Assembly: GCF_022346995.1 (NCBI RefSeq)
Contig: NZ_JAKRNM010000018.1
Location: forward strand, 1-64,000
Reading direction: 5' to 3'
Length of the DNA stretch: 64,000 nt
Source: Paenibacillus sp. ACRRY
GTDB taxonomy: Bacteria; Bacillota; Bacilli; Paenibacillales; Paenibacillaceae
Below, piece after piece: positions 8,655 to 17,776 of the stretch. The position numbers were made by a program, and so were the translations under genes. How positions within the stretch are numbered: the first letter of the stretch is position 1; the number at the start of each line of letters is the position of its first letter. The notes beneath the pieces were generated by a model. It had not been told where the DNA came from, made no database searches, and saw nothing but the letters and a program-made list of their open reading frames with translations.

Positions 8655-9731
8655 ATGAAAGATTCGAGCCAACTGGATAATATGAATGAATTGTTGAGGC
8701 TGATCGCACCAGGTACACCTTTCCGCGAAGGTCTGGAGAACGTGCTGCGCGCCAAGACGGGGGCACTGCTTGTTGTAGGATACAGCCCTGAAGTAATGGA
8801 AGTGGTCGACGGGGGCTTCTCGATTAATTGCGATTTCTCCCCCAACTATCTATATGAACTCGCCAAGATGGACGGTGCCATCATTCTTAGCGAGGATTTA
8901 AAGCGTATTCTGTATGCCAACACCCAGCTTATTCCGGATTCCTCCATCTCTTCCTCTGAGACAGGGATCCGTCACCGGACAGCAGAACGTGTAGCCAAGC
9001 AAACAGGCAAATTGGTCGTATCCATCTCGCAACGCCGGAATATTATTACCTTATATCAGGGAACGCTTAGATATTCGCTCAAGGAAATTGGAGTTATTTT
9101 GACGAAGGCTAACCAGGCGATTCAAACGTTGGAGAAGTACAAAGCTGTACTTACCCAATCCCTTACGAATCTAAGTGCCTCGGAGTTCGAAGAACTTGTC
9201 ACCATCCCTGAAGTGGTAAACGTCATTATACGTACGGAAATGGTGATGCGCATCAAAACGGAAATCAAGCGCTACATCCATGAACTTGGGAATGAAGGAC
9301 GACTCATCTCCATGCAGATGGAAGAATTGGTTGGAACGACGGAGGAAGAAGCGTGGTTGCTGTACAAGGACTATGCACGTGATGATAGTGACGAGAAGAT
9401 CCGCGAAATTATCGTGGGCCTCAAGCGCCTGTCGGATGATGAATTGCTGGATGCGCATCACATTGTCCGTCTGCTCGGCTATCCTTCATCAGCTGCGACA
9501 TCCGAAGATTCGGTTGCACCGCGCGGATATCGGGTATTGAATAAGATACCACGCCTTCCGAATGTTATTATTCATAACCTTGTGGACCAATTTGAACAAT
9601 TGCCGCATGTGATCATGGCAACGATTGAAGAGCTGGATGAAGTCGACGGTATTGGTGAGGTACGTGCTCGGACCATTAAAGAAGGGCTGAAGCGTCTGCA
9701 GGAGCAAATGTTTATTGACAGACAAATGTAA
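8655..9731 (+). CDS. disA: DNA integrity scanning protein DisA, diadenylate cyclase
   Basis: DisA makes cyclic di-AMP from two ATP and scans DNA for recombination intermediates, which delays sporulation when DNA is damaged. The 358-residue product has the DAC domain with catalytic motifs DGA (73-75) and RHR (106-108), a helical linker, and a C-terminal helix-hairpin-helix DNA-binding part (near residues 325-350). It starts 13 bases after radA, which matches the known radA-disA pairing, where RadA modulates DisA. Confidence 0.97.
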   Translation: MKDSSQLDNMNELLRLIAPGTPFREGLENVLRAKTGALLVVGYSPEVMEVVDGGFSINCDFSPNYLYELAKMDGAIILSEDLKRILYANTQLIPDSSISSSETGIRHRTAERVAKQTGKLVVSISQRRNIITLYQGTLRYSLKEIGVILTKANQAIQTLEKYKAVLTQSLTNLSASEFEELVTIPEVVNVIIRTEMVMRIKTEIKRYIHELGNEGRLISMQMEELVGTTEEEAWLLYKDYARDDSDEKIREIIVGLKRLSDDELLDAHHIVRLLGYPSSAATSEDSVAPRGYRVLNKIPRLPNVIIHNLVDQFEQLPHVIMATIEELDEVDGIGEVRARTIKEGLKRLQEQMFIDRQM

Positions 9732-9792
9732 TCCAGAGCTATCAGTATAGGTTTGCCTATAACGGCCCTGAAGATGATGAGGTGAAACAACA

Positions 9793-10524
9793 ATGTTAAC
9801 CAGATTCATTCCGAACCTCTTTACCTTGGGTAATCTGTTTCTTGGAATGATGGCGATACTGCTTGCAATTGATGGGAATTATAGCCTGGCTGCGATTATG
9901 GTCATCGTTGCGATGCTGCTGGATGGGTTGGATGGCCGGGTAGCGCGTGCACTCAATGCCCAAAGTGAATTTGGCAAGGAGCTGGACTCCCTGTCTGATA
10001 TGGTTTCGTTCGGTGCAGCCCCGGCACTCATTATGTTTATGGTTTCCTTCCAGGATGCAACGCCGGTTCTCGCCTGGATCGCTACGGCAAGCTTCCCCAT
10101 TTGCGGAGCCATTCGGCTGGCACGCTTTAATGTAAGACCCGGAATTCCCGGATACTTCACCGGCCTGCCCATTCCGGCAGCTGGAGGTGTGCTTGCAACG
10201 CTGACGTTGTTTAACAAGGATATTGGTCCCGTGAGCATGATGATAGCCACATTGTTATTATCCTATCTGATGGTCAGCTCGCTTAAATATCCGAATTTCA
10301 AAAAGGTCGGTCTGCCGCGAAAAGCGATCTGGATCGCCCCTTGGGTGGTTGTATTCGCTGTAGCGGTTGCTGTCATTTTCCCGGAACAGTTGTCGAAGCT
10401 GATCTTTATTCCGCTGGTGCTTTACGCTCTATATGGAATGAAGCATAATATGCGGACGGCCGCCTCCCGCAACCGGGCAAAGAAGCGCAAGGAAGAGAAG
10501 TCTTCCCGTCCTTCTGATCGGTAA
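9793..10524 (+). CDS. pssA: CDP-diacylglycerol--serine O-phosphatidyltransferase
   Basis: The enzyme makes phosphatidylserine from CDP-diacylglycerol and serine in the membrane, the first step towards phosphatidylethanolamine. The 243-residue product carries the complete CDP-alcohol phosphatidyltransferase motif, DG-x2-AR-x8-G-x3-D-x3-D, near residues 42-65, and several hydrophobic membrane segments. The C terminus is basic. It lies 61 bases after disA and ends before a clear terminator. Confidence 0.94.
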   Translation: MLTRFIPNLFTLGNLFLGMMAILLAIDGNYSLAAIMVIVAMLLDGLDGRVARALNAQSEFGKELDSLSDMVSFGAAPALIMFMVSFQDATPVLAWIATASFPICGAIRLARFNVRPGIPGYFTGLPIPAAGGVLATLTLFNKDIGPVSMMIATLLLSYLMVSSLKYPNFKKVGLPRKAIWIAPWVVVFAVAVAVIFPEQLSKLIFIPLVLYALYGMKHNMRTAASRNRAKKRKEEKSSRPSDR

Positions 10525-10563
10525 TTCTTTTTTTAATTGGGACAATACCCCGGAAATGCATAA

Positions 10564-10607
10564 GAAAAAGCACGCATTCTCCTTCAGGAGCGTACGTGCT
10601 TTTTTTA
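10564..10607 (+). terminator. bidirectional terminator between pssA and the minus-strand gene
   Basis: The stem pairs 10569-10574 with 10595-10600 and has an inner stem of CTCC with GGAG. A T-run follows on the + strand and an A-run precedes it. It can end pssA from the left and the convergent minus-strand gene from the right. Confidence 0.88.
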
Positions 10608-10659
10608 TTGATTCGAATCTATACGGTACCTACTTTTGTACGGCAACTTGGCCAATCAT

Positions 10660-11055
10660 TTACGACAAATTGAACATCCCTAACGTCGAACACTTCTGTG
10701 ACTCGTGATTCACGACTTCTTCCATGTTGATATCCAGCAGATTGCAGAGAGCTGACATATAAAACAGGTTTCGCCCCAGTTCGGAGCTGATGACCTCTTT
10801 GCAATTCTCACACAATTCACCTTCCACATGCGTTTCCAGCAGGCCCTTGGTTTGAGCAATACCGCTCTCGGGGGCATATTTCTGCTTGGTGGCGTGCAGC
10901 TCAATGCAGCCGCATTCGGTAATGGCCTTGGACACGGCACGGTTGACAGAAGCTCCGGCTTGTCCTGTTTTGGACAGTACATCAATCAGACTGCGATGAC
11001 GCAGCAACAGCTCGGAAACCTGATCCTGAAAAGCCTGTAAACTTAGCGTACTCAT
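10660..11055 (-). CDS. Small Cys-rich helical protein, possibly MazG-like, function unknown
   Basis: I do not recognise a characterised homologue. The 131-residue product looks all-helical, with six cysteines: C48, C50, C82, C85, C104 and C122. C48/C50 and C82/C85 could bind a metal. The C-terminal helix pattern (ELGRNLFYMSALCNLLDI, then EEV) resembles MazG-type nucleotide pyrophosphohydrolases, but this is only a resemblance. The start at 11055 (MSTLSLQ) is preferred over a longer frame because GAGGTGA stands just upstream on the minus strand. It is the only minus-strand gene in the first 59 kb, and it faces the divergent PIN/TRAM gene. Confidence 0.75.
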   Translation of the reverse strand: MSTLSLQAFQDQVSELLLRHRSLIDVLSKTGQAGASVNRAVSKAITECGCIELHATKQKYAPESGIAQTKGLLETHVEGELCENCKEVISSELGRNLFYMSALCNLLDINMEEVVNHESQKCSTLGMFNLS

Positions 11056-11229
11056 TTTGCTACTCACCTCGGGATATGAATTGAATTCATTATATGCCAA
11101 TAATTTACCTTCTTTCAACTGACGATTGCAAACATTTCCAAAAAGTTCTTGCAACCGGGATTAGCAATCCAACAATTGGATCATACTGGATATGAAGATG
11201 AAGGACAATTAAAGGAGGTGCAGGGACAT

Positions 11230-12315
11230 ATGTGGAAAAAAGGCATTTTAACTTTTACAGGATTGTGCGGTGCATGGTTTGGCTACACGGCATATCATCT
11301 GGCAGGAAAATCCGTCCCGTGGATGGCTGAATGGATTCAGTCAGCAGGGCTGCTGGGGGCAGGAGTAGCAACGGCACTGGGCGCTGTATTGTTTATGGCT
11401 GTGTGTAATATTGGTGGAACCTTGCTGGCAAGCAGGCTGCAAAATGGGATTGATGCTTTGGCTAAAGTACCGATGAACGAACTGGCTGCTGGTGCAGCAG
11501 GTACCGTTGCAGGGTTACTGGTGGCTTTGCTGCTCTATCCATGTCTGACTTGGCTGGGAACAGCAGGAGAGGTGCTTCAGGTGGCGCTGACGGCCGTTAG
11601 CGGATATACGGGGTACATGCTAGCCATGGCGAAGAAAGAGGACCTCGCTGCATTCTGGATGTCTGGGCGATGGGGTCACCCCGAGCTGGATGAAGACAGA
11701 CGGATGGAAGAACACAAGATTTTGGATACCAGTGTCATTATTGATGGCCGTATTGCAGATATATGCAAGACCGGGTTTATCGAAGGTACAATCGTGATTC
11801 CGGAATTCGTCCTGGAAGAACTTCAGCATATTGCAGATTCCTCCGATCTGCTGAAGCGAAACAGAGGACGGCGTGGACTCGACATATTGAATAAAATCCA
11901 AAAAGAACTCGACGTGAAGGTGCTCATTTACGAAGGGGATTTTGAAGAAATATCAGAAGTGGACAGCAAGCTGGTCAAACTGGCCAAAGTGCTTCAGGGC
12001 AAGGTGGTTACCAATGACTTTAACCTGAACAAGGTTTGCGAGCTCCAGGGTGTATCTGTACTGAACATCAACGATCTGGCGAATGCGGTGAAGCCAGTGG
12101 TGCTGCCTGGTGAAGAGATCATGGTGCAAATCATCAAGGATGGCAAGGAGCATGGCCAAGGTGTAGCTTATCTGGATGACGGTACAATGATTGTCGTGGA
12201 AGGCGGACGCGAGTATATTGGCATGATGATGGAAGTGCTGGTGACCAGTGTGCTGCAGACTTCCGCGGGACGAATGATTTTTGCCAAGCCGAAACTGTTG
12301 GAAAAAGCCCAATAA
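11230..12315 (+). CDS. yacL: PIN/TRAM domain membrane protein (YacL family)
   Basis: This is a membrane-anchored putative ribonuclease; its target is not known. The 361-residue product has about four hydrophobic segments in the first 130 residues, a PIN nuclease domain (from about residue 160) with acidic residues in DTSVIIDGRIAD, and a C-terminal TRAM domain likely to bind RNA (about residues 295-355). ATG 11230 follows AAGGAGGTG. The family position between disA and ispD is the same as in B. subtilis. Confidence 0.92.
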   Translation: MWKKGILTFTGLCGAWFGYTAYHLAGKSVPWMAEWIQSAGLLGAGVATALGAVLFMAVCNIGGTLLASRLQNGIDALAKVPMNELAAGAAGTVAGLLVALLLYPCLTWLGTAGEVLQVALTAVSGYTGYMLAMAKKEDLAAFWMSGRWGHPELDEDRRMEEHKILDTSVIIDGRIADICKTGFIEGTIVIPEFVLEELQHIADSSDLLKRNRGRRGLDILNKIQKELDVKVLIYEGDFEEISEVDSKLVKLAKVLQGKVVTNDFNLNKVCELQGVSVLNINDLANAVKPVVLPGEEIMVQIIKDGKEHGQGVAYLDDGTMIVVEGGREYIGMMMEVLVTSVLQTSAGRMIFAKPKLLEKAQ

Positions 12316-12416
12316 AGGGGTATGATGGGTAGTGTATCGTTCACCGATATTTATATCGCTTGAAGATATTCAGTATCGTAGAACGATAAACTGACAGACA
12401 AGGCAGGGATTACGGC

Positions 12417-13109
12417 ATGGATAAAGGGTGGGGTGTCGTCATTGTGGCAGCAGGTCGGGGAACCCGAATGGGAACAACCGAGAGCAAGCAGTTTCTGCTG
12501 CTGCAGGACAAGCCCGTTTTCATACATACGCTTGAAGTGTTTGCCGCTCTGGACGAGATCAGCGAGATCGTGCTGGTAACCGGAGCCGCAGATGTTGAAC
12601 GCTGCCTGGATTGGGTAAAAGAATACCGACTGGAGTCGCGTGTCCGTGTCATCCCCGGAGGGAAAGAGAGACAGCATTCTGTTCAAGAAGGCCTGAAGGC
12701 CTTACAGACGGATTGGGTTCTCGTTCACGACGGGGTACGTCCTTTTGTTGACCGTAATCAGATTACAGGTTGCATGGAGGCCGCGATGTCGGGGGGAGCC
12801 GCTGTACTTGCCGTTCCCGTTAAAGATACGATTAAACAAGTGAATGCGGAAGGAATCGTTACGGCGACGCCTGACCGCAGCAGTCTGTGGAGTATTCAAA
12901 CCCCGCAGGCTTTTCGTCTTTCTTCACTGCTGCTTGCTTACGAGTCGGCCGCAAGGGACGGATTTCTCGGGACGGATGACGCCATGCTGGCTGAGCGCCA
13001 GGGGATGTCCGTCCAGGTTGTGGAAGGAAGTTATACCAACATCAAATTAACGACGCCGGAAGATTTGGAATATGCCGCGTTTTTGCTTGGGGGAGAAAAG
13101 AAGCGATGA
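12417..13109 (+). CDS. ispD: 2-C-methyl-D-erythritol 4-phosphate cytidylyltransferase
   Basis: IspD joins CTP and methylerythritol phosphate in the MEP pathway to isoprenoids. The 230-residue product begins with the nucleotidyltransferase motif VIVAAGRGTRMG (about residues 8-19) and has the expected family length. It overlaps ispF by four bases (ATGA), which suggests coupled translation. A nested inverted repeat lies just upstream (12335-12388). Confidence 0.96.
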   Translation: MDKGWGVVIVAAGRGTRMGTTESKQFLLLQDKPVFIHTLEVFAALDEISEIVLVTGAADVERCLDWVKEYRLESRVRVIPGGKERQHSVQEGLKALQTDWVLVHDGVRPFVDRNQITGCMEAAMSGGAAVLAVPVKDTIKQVNAEGIVTATPDRSSLWSIQTPQAFRLSSLLLAYESAARDGFLGTDDAMLAERQGMSVQVVEGSYTNIKLTTPEDLEYAAFLLGGEKKR

Positions 13110-13582
13110 TACGTGTAGGACAGGGATTTGATGTACACCAATTGGTGGAGGGACGTCCGTGCATCATTGGCGGGGTAACGATTCCTTATGAAAAAGGACT
13201 GCTTGGTCACTCGGATGCAGATGTGCTGCTGCATGCCATCAGTGATGCCATTCTGGGTGCACTTGCACTTGGGGACATCGGCAAACACTTTCCGGACACC
13301 GATCCGGAGTTCAAGGACGCGGATAGCCTCAAACTGCTGGAGCATGTATGGCAGCTCGTGAAAGATCGCGGATATCGTTTGGGCAACATCGATTCCACCA
13401 TTATTGCGCAGAAACCGAAAATGGCACCTTACATTCCACAGATGGCCGAGGTTATTGCCAAGGCACTGGAAGCGGATGTTGATCAGGTCAATGTCAAAGC
13501 AACGACTACGGAGCAACTCGGATTCCCTGGACGGGGAGAGGGCATTGCGGCCCAATCGGTTGTTTGCCTTGTTCGTGTGTGA
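13106..13582 (+). CDS. ispF: 2-C-methyl-D-erythritol 2,4-cyclodiphosphate synthase
   Basis: IspF forms the cyclic diphosphate from the phosphorylated CDP-methylerythritol made downstream of IspD. The 158-residue product shows the metal-binding DVH (Asp8, His10) and the conserved LGHSDADVLLHA segment (near residues 34-45). It starts inside the ispD stop codon and precedes gltX by 36 bases. Confidence 0.97.
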   Translation: MIRVGQGFDVHQLVEGRPCIIGGVTIPYEKGLLGHSDADVLLHAISDAILGALALGDIGKHFPDTDPEFKDADSLKLLEHVWQLVKDRGYRLGNIDSTIIAQKPKMAPYIPQMAEVIAKALEADVDQVNVKATTTEQLGFPGRGEGIAAQSVVCLVRV

Positions 13583-13618
13583 TATTATCAACCAACTAAT
13601 ATACGGAGGGGATATTTT

Positions 13619-15082
13619 ATGAGCACAGAAGTTCGTGTGCGTTACGCGCCAAGTCCAACGGGACATCTGCATATCGGGAATGCCCGTACGGCGCTTTTTA
13701 ACTATTTGTATGCTAAACATAATAACGGGAAATTCATCATTCGTATTGAGGATACTGACGTAAAACGGAACATTGCGGGTGGCGAGGAAAGCCAGCTTAA
13801 ATATTTGAAATGGCTCGGAATCGAGTGGGATGAAAGCATTGATGTAGGCGGGGAATACGGACCTTACCGTCAGACGGAGCGTTTGGATATTTACCGCAAA
13901 TACACCCAGGAGCTGCTGGACAAAGGTCTGGCTTACCGCTGTTTCTGCACTGAAGAAGAGCTGGAGCAAGAGCGTGAAGAGCAAACGGCACGTGGAGAAA
14001 CGCCGCGTTATTCGGGTAAACACCGGGACCTAACGCCAGAGCAGATCAGTGCTTTTGAAGCTGAAGGCCGCGTTGCGAGCATTCGTTTCCGTGTACCGGA
14101 AGAGCGTACGTATACATTCGATGATATGGTTAAAGGGACTATTTCATTCAACAGCAAGGAATCTGGGGACTTCGTCATTGTGAAAAAAGACGGCATTCCC
14201 ACGTACAATTATGCCGTTGCAGTGGATGATCACCTGATGAAAATCTCCCACGTTCTCCGCGGGGAAGATCACATCTCCAATACGCCGCGTCAGCTGATGA
14301 TTTATGAAGCGCTCGGCTGGGAGCCGCCGCAATTTGGTCATATGACCCTGATCGTGAATGAAAATCACAAGAAGCTGAGTAAACGGGACGAGTCCGTCAT
14401 TCAGTTTATCGAACAATATGATCAGCTCGGCTACTTGCCGGAGGCGATGTTCAACTTCATTTCCCTGCTTGGCTGGTCGCCGGAAGGGGAAGAAGAGATC
14501 TTCTCGCAGGAACAGTTGATCTCCATCTTTGATACCAAACGTTTGTCCAAGAGCCCGGCTGTATTCGATACGCATAAGCTGGCGCACTTGAACAATCACT
14601 ATATTAAACATGCAGACCCGGATCGTATTGCCGAAATGGCGATTCCACATCTGCAAAAGGCAGGACGCATCGCAGCTGAGCTGTCACCTGAACAGAAGGA
14701 ATGGGCATATGCACTCGTTCATCTGTACCAGGAGCAAATGACTGCAGCCTCTGACATTGTGGAACTGTCTGAAGTATTCTTCCGCTCCCATCTGGAGCTG
14801 GATGCAGAAGCGACTGCTGTACTTGGAGAAGAGCAGGTGCCAACCGTTCTGAAGGCCTTTGCCGACAAAGTTCAGGCGAGTGAAGAGTTTACCCCAAGTA
14901 AAATGGCCGCATTGATCAAGGAAGTACAGAAGGAAACCGGCTTTAAAGGTAAGCAGCTCTTTATGCCTATCCGTGTAGCACTGACTGGGCAGACCCATGG
15001 ACGTGACCTGAATCAGACGATTGTATTGCTCGGGCGGGATACGGTTATTGAGCGTCTGCATGCACAGGTGAAAGGCGCGTAA
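13619..15082 (+). CDS. gltX: Glutamyl-tRNA synthetase
   Basis: GltX charges tRNA-Glu and, in Bacilli lacking GlnRS, also tRNA-Gln, which GatCAB then corrects. The 487-residue product is a class I synthetase with PSPTGHLHIGNAR (residues 9-21, HIGH motif) and the KLSKR version of the KMSKS loop (about 256-260). The length is normal. A TATA-rich gap of about 75 bases separates it from the T-box promoter of the next operon. Confidence 0.97.
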   Translation: MSTEVRVRYAPSPTGHLHIGNARTALFNYLYAKHNNGKFIIRIEDTDVKRNIAGGEESQLKYLKWLGIEWDESIDVGGEYGPYRQTERLDIYRKYTQELLDKGLAYRCFCTEEELEQEREEQTARGETPRYSGKHRDLTPEQISAFEAEGRVASIRFRVPEERTYTFDDMVKGTISFNSKESGDFVIVKKDGIPTYNYAVAVDDHLMKISHVLRGEDHISNTPRQLMIYEALGWEPPQFGHMTLIVNENHKKLSKRDESVIQFIEQYDQLGYLPEAMFNFISLLGWSPEGEEEIFSQEQLISIFDTKRLSKSPAVFDTHKLAHLNNHYIKHADPDRIAEMAIPHLQKAGRIAAELSPEQKEWAYALVHLYQEQMTAASDIVELSEVFFRSHLELDAEATAVLGEEQVPTVLKAFADKVQASEEFTPSKMAALIKEVQKETGFKGKQLFMPIRVALTGQTHGRDLNQTIVLLGRDTVIERLHAQVKGA

Positions 15083-15158
15083 TCCAGGAACGCTGTCGAT
15101 CCTGGTACTGACGCCAATGAGGGCGGGTATCGCCTGGGATGAAGTTATTGCAAGGTTG

Positions 15159-15187
15159 TTGTCAGTCCAGTACCTTTTCGCTATAAT
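15159..15187 (+). promoter_or_regulatory. sigma-A promoter of the cysE-cysS operon
   Basis: TTGTCA (15159-15164), a 17-base spacer and TATAAT (15182-15187) form a near-consensus promoter. Transcription would start near 15194, just before the T-box leader. Confidence 0.88.
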
Positions 15188-15193
15188 AGCAAC

Positions 15194-15591
15194 ACAAAGG
15201 TTAAATGACATGTTTCAGCATTCATCATAGAACAGCAAAGACCGGGAGGAGTAAACCGAACCGGACAGTTCCAGAGAGGATGGTCCTGCAGCGAAGAATG
15301 AATTTCTTTGGCTGCGGTGGCTGTGAACCATCCACTGTCTATCGGTCGAAATGCGCCCGTGAGCTGCATAGCCGAATCCGGCCCCGCCTCTTGTACGTGT
15401 AGGAGAGGAAAACGTCAGGATAGGTTGTGACGGTTGGTTTCCGTTACCGAACCGCTTGAGGGTTCATTCTTATTTGTCGGAACAGGTGGCAGACATTTGC
15501 TGACTGTATAATTCTGATATATAAGTCTGGGCCGAGCAGAGTGGGACCGCGATTAACGCCTCTGCAGCATAATGCTGCAGGGGCGTTTTTT
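15194..15591 (+). promoter_or_regulatory. T-box leader, cysteine specific
   Basis: The leader of about 400 bases has the parts of a T-box riboswitch. AGTA (15250-15253) is the S-turn side of the specifier loop. The helix above it pairs ACCGA (15254-15258 region) with TCGGT (15342-15346), and the codon TGC (15352-15354), followed by a purine, sits opposite as the specifier. The T-box consensus AGAGTGGGACCGCG lies at 15538-15551 with one difference from AGGGTGGNACCGCG. A terminator follows (15555-15591). Uncharged tRNA-Cys should stop termination and turn on cysE-cysS and the genes behind them. Confidence 0.92.
15555..15591 (+). terminator. T-box regulated terminator
   Basis: AACGCC (15555-15560) pairs with GGCGTT (15582-15587) around an inner CTGCAGCAT/ATGCTGCAG stem, followed by a T-run. 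The alternative antiterminator would use the T-box sequence just upstream. Confidence 0.9.
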
Positions 15592-15679
15592 GTTTGGGGC
15601 GAGTCAGCAGTACACTACCAAGAGGGCTGCGCCGTCCGGTATGCCGGAGGACGAAGACCTGAACAAGAGGGGAACGAGC

Positions 15680-16348
15680 ATGTTCAAGAAGATCAGATCA
15701 GATATCCAGGCGGTGTTTGAAAACGATCCGGCTGCCCGGGGATGGTTCGAGGTGGTATTCACCTATTCGGGGCTGCATGCGATATGGGCTCATCGGATCG
15801 CGCACTTTTTCTACAAACGCGAATGGTTCTCGGTTGCCCGTTTCATCTCGCAGATCAGCCGGTTTATGACAGGAATCGAGATTCACCCTGGAGCGACCAT
15901 AGGAAATCGGCTGTTTATTGACCATGGAATGGGTGTAGTTATTGGTGAAACCTGTGAGATAGGCGATGATGTTGTTATTTACCAGGGGGTTACACTTGGC
16001 GGAACAGGGAAAGAAAAAGGAAAGAGACACCCGACGATTGGCAATAATGTGGTTATCTCATCGGGAGCCAAAGTGCTCGGTTCATTCAGCGTTGGTGATC
16101 AATGTAACATTGGAGCCAACTCGGTCGTATTGAAAGAAGTGCCATCCAACAGTACGGTTGTAGGCATACCGGGGAGAATCGTCAAGCAGGACGGACGCCG
16201 GGTCGATCGTCTGAATCAGCAGCTGCCCGATCCGGTCATTGATTCTCTGCGCAGTATGCAGCAAGAGATCGAACGATTGCGCGAAGAAGTGCGTACACTA
16301 CAGGATAGCCGTAAGAATGAGACTTCACGTGATACAATAAATAAATAG
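15680..16348 (+). CDS. cysE: Serine O-acetyltransferase
   Basis: CysE makes O-acetylserine from serine and acetyl-CoA, the carbon acceptor for sulfide in cysteine synthesis. The 222-residue product has an N-terminal helical part and then left-handed beta-helix hexapeptide repeats (about residues 65-170) with the HGMGVVIGE and GGTGKEKGKRHP segments. ATG 15680 is chosen because GAGGGGAAC precedes it and the family begins with MFKKIRSD; the upstream frame runs back into the T-box terminator. T-box control by tRNA-Cys links its expression to cysteine supply. Confidence 0.96.
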   Translation: MFKKIRSDIQAVFENDPAARGWFEVVFTYSGLHAIWAHRIAHFFYKREWFSVARFISQISRFMTGIEIHPGATIGNRLFIDHGMGVVIGETCEIGDDVVIYQGVTLGGTGKEKGKRHPTIGNNVVISSGAKVLGSFSVGDQCNIGANSVVLKEVPSNSTVVGIPGRIVKQDGRRVDRLNQQLPDPVIDSLRSMQQEIERLREEVRTLQDSRKNETSRDTINK

Positions 16349-16375
16349 GGAAGTATGAATGAAAGGAAAGTGACC

Positions 16376-17776
16376 ATGACGCTTCAAATTTACAATACGA
16401 TGAGTCGTACCAAAGAAAATTTCGTTCCCCAAGAGCCGGGGAAGGTAAAAATGTATGTGTGCGGACCGACAGTATATGATTACATTCATATCGGGAATGC
16501 ACGTCCTGTTATTTTTTTCGACACCGTTCGCGGTTACTTGGAACAGATAGGACATGAAGTAAACTACGTTGTAAACTTCACGGATGTTGATGATAAATTG
16601 ATTCGCAAAGCTGAACAGCTGGGTACTGACGTTCCTCATGTTGCAGAGAAGTTTATTGCTGCGTACTATGAGGATCTTGAGGGATTGGGGATACCCAAAG
16701 CCAGCAGCAACCCGAGAGTTACAGAGAATATGCCGCTCATTATCGATTTTATCCGTGAGTTGGTTGAAAAGGGCTTTGCCTACGAAAATGGTGGTGACGT
16801 ATATTACCGCACAGGCAAATTCGAGGAGTACGGCAAGCTGTCGAAGCAGAACCTGCAGGAATTGCAGTTCGGTATCCGGATTGGTGTAGATGAGCGCAAA
16901 GAGCACCCCGAAGATTTCGTGCTCTGGAAAGCGGCTAAACCAGGTGAGATCTACTGGTCCAGTCCTTGGGGTAATGGTCGTCCGGGCTGGCATATCGAAT
17001 GCTCTGCTATGGCGCGTGAATACCTGGGAGATACGCTCGATATCCATGGAGGTGGACAGGATCTGCAGTTCCCTCACCATGAGTGCGAATGCGCACAATC
17101 CGAGGTGCTTACAGGCAAACCGCTCGCCAACTACTGGATGCATAACGGATTTATCCGTATCGATAACGAAAAAATGTCGAAATCACTCGGTAACGGAGTG
17201 CTTGTAAAAGACCTTCGAACCCAGTACAAACGTGAAGCTATTCGTTATTTCATGTTGTCGACACATTACCGCAACCCGCTTAACTTTACCGAAGATACAA
17301 TGGAGCAAGCGCAAAACAGTGTAGATCGGATCGCGAATGCCGTTGGCAATCTGAAGCATCGTTTGCAGGCGGTAACGGTAGATCAGGATGTTACACCGGA
17401 GTTCGCTACTAAACTGGAGCAGATTCGCCAGCAGTATCACGAGAAAATGCAGGATGATTTCAATACTCCGGATGCCATTACCGCATTGTTCGAATGGGCT
17501 GCGGAAGCAAACCAGCTGCTGCAAAAGGAAGTCGTAAACGCCGCGGAAATTCGTGCATTGCTTGAACTGTTTGGTGAGTTGAATGCGGTGCTTCGCATTT
17601 ATACGGAAGCAGAACCAGAGCTCCTGGATGAAGAGATTGAACGCCTGATTGAAGAGCGTACGGAAGCGCGCAAGTCCAAGAACTGGGCACGGGCTGATGA
17701 AATTAGAGACGAATTGTCAGCGCAGGGCATCCTTCTTGAAGATACGGCTCAAGGGATGAGATGGCGGCGCAAATGA
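16376..17776 (+). CDS. cysS: Cysteinyl-tRNA synthetase
   Basis: CysS charges tRNA-Cys. The 466-residue product has the class I motifs HIGNAR (about residues 38-43) and KMSKS (about 264-268), and zinc-ligand cysteines in the CGP and IECS segments. ATG 16376 is preferred over ATG 16355 because AAGGAAAG stands eight bases before it and the family N-terminus (MTLQIYNT) starts here. It lies in the cysE operon under the Cys T-box and overlaps mrnC by 16 bases. Confidence 0.96.
   Translation: MTLQIYNTMSRTKENFVPQEPGKVKMYVCGPTVYDYIHIGNARPVIFFDTVRGYLEQIGHEVNYVVNFTDVDDKLIRKAEQLGTDVPHVAEKFIAAYYEDLEGLGIPKASSNPRVTENMPLIIDFIRELVEKGFAYENGGDVYYRTGKFEEYGKLSKQNLQELQFGIRIGVDERKEHPEDFVLWKAAKPGEIYWSSPWGNGRPGWHIECSAMAREYLGDTLDIHGGGQDLQFPHHECECAQSEVLTGKPLANYWMHNGFIRIDNEKMSKSLGNGVLVKDLRTQYKREAIRYFMLSTHYRNPLNFTEDTMEQAQNSVDRIANAVGNLKHRLQAVTVDQDVTPEFATKLEQIRQQYHEKMQDDFNTPDAITALFEWAAEANQLLQKEVVNAAEIRALLELFGELNAVLRIYTEAEPELLDEEIERLIEERTEARKSKNWARADEIRDELSAQGILLEDTAQGMRWRRK

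Noticed and set aside
15205..15402. Short + strand open frame within the cysE leader
   Set aside because: The region is explained by T-box stem I, including the S-turn and the TGC specifier. No ribosome binding site pattern fits.
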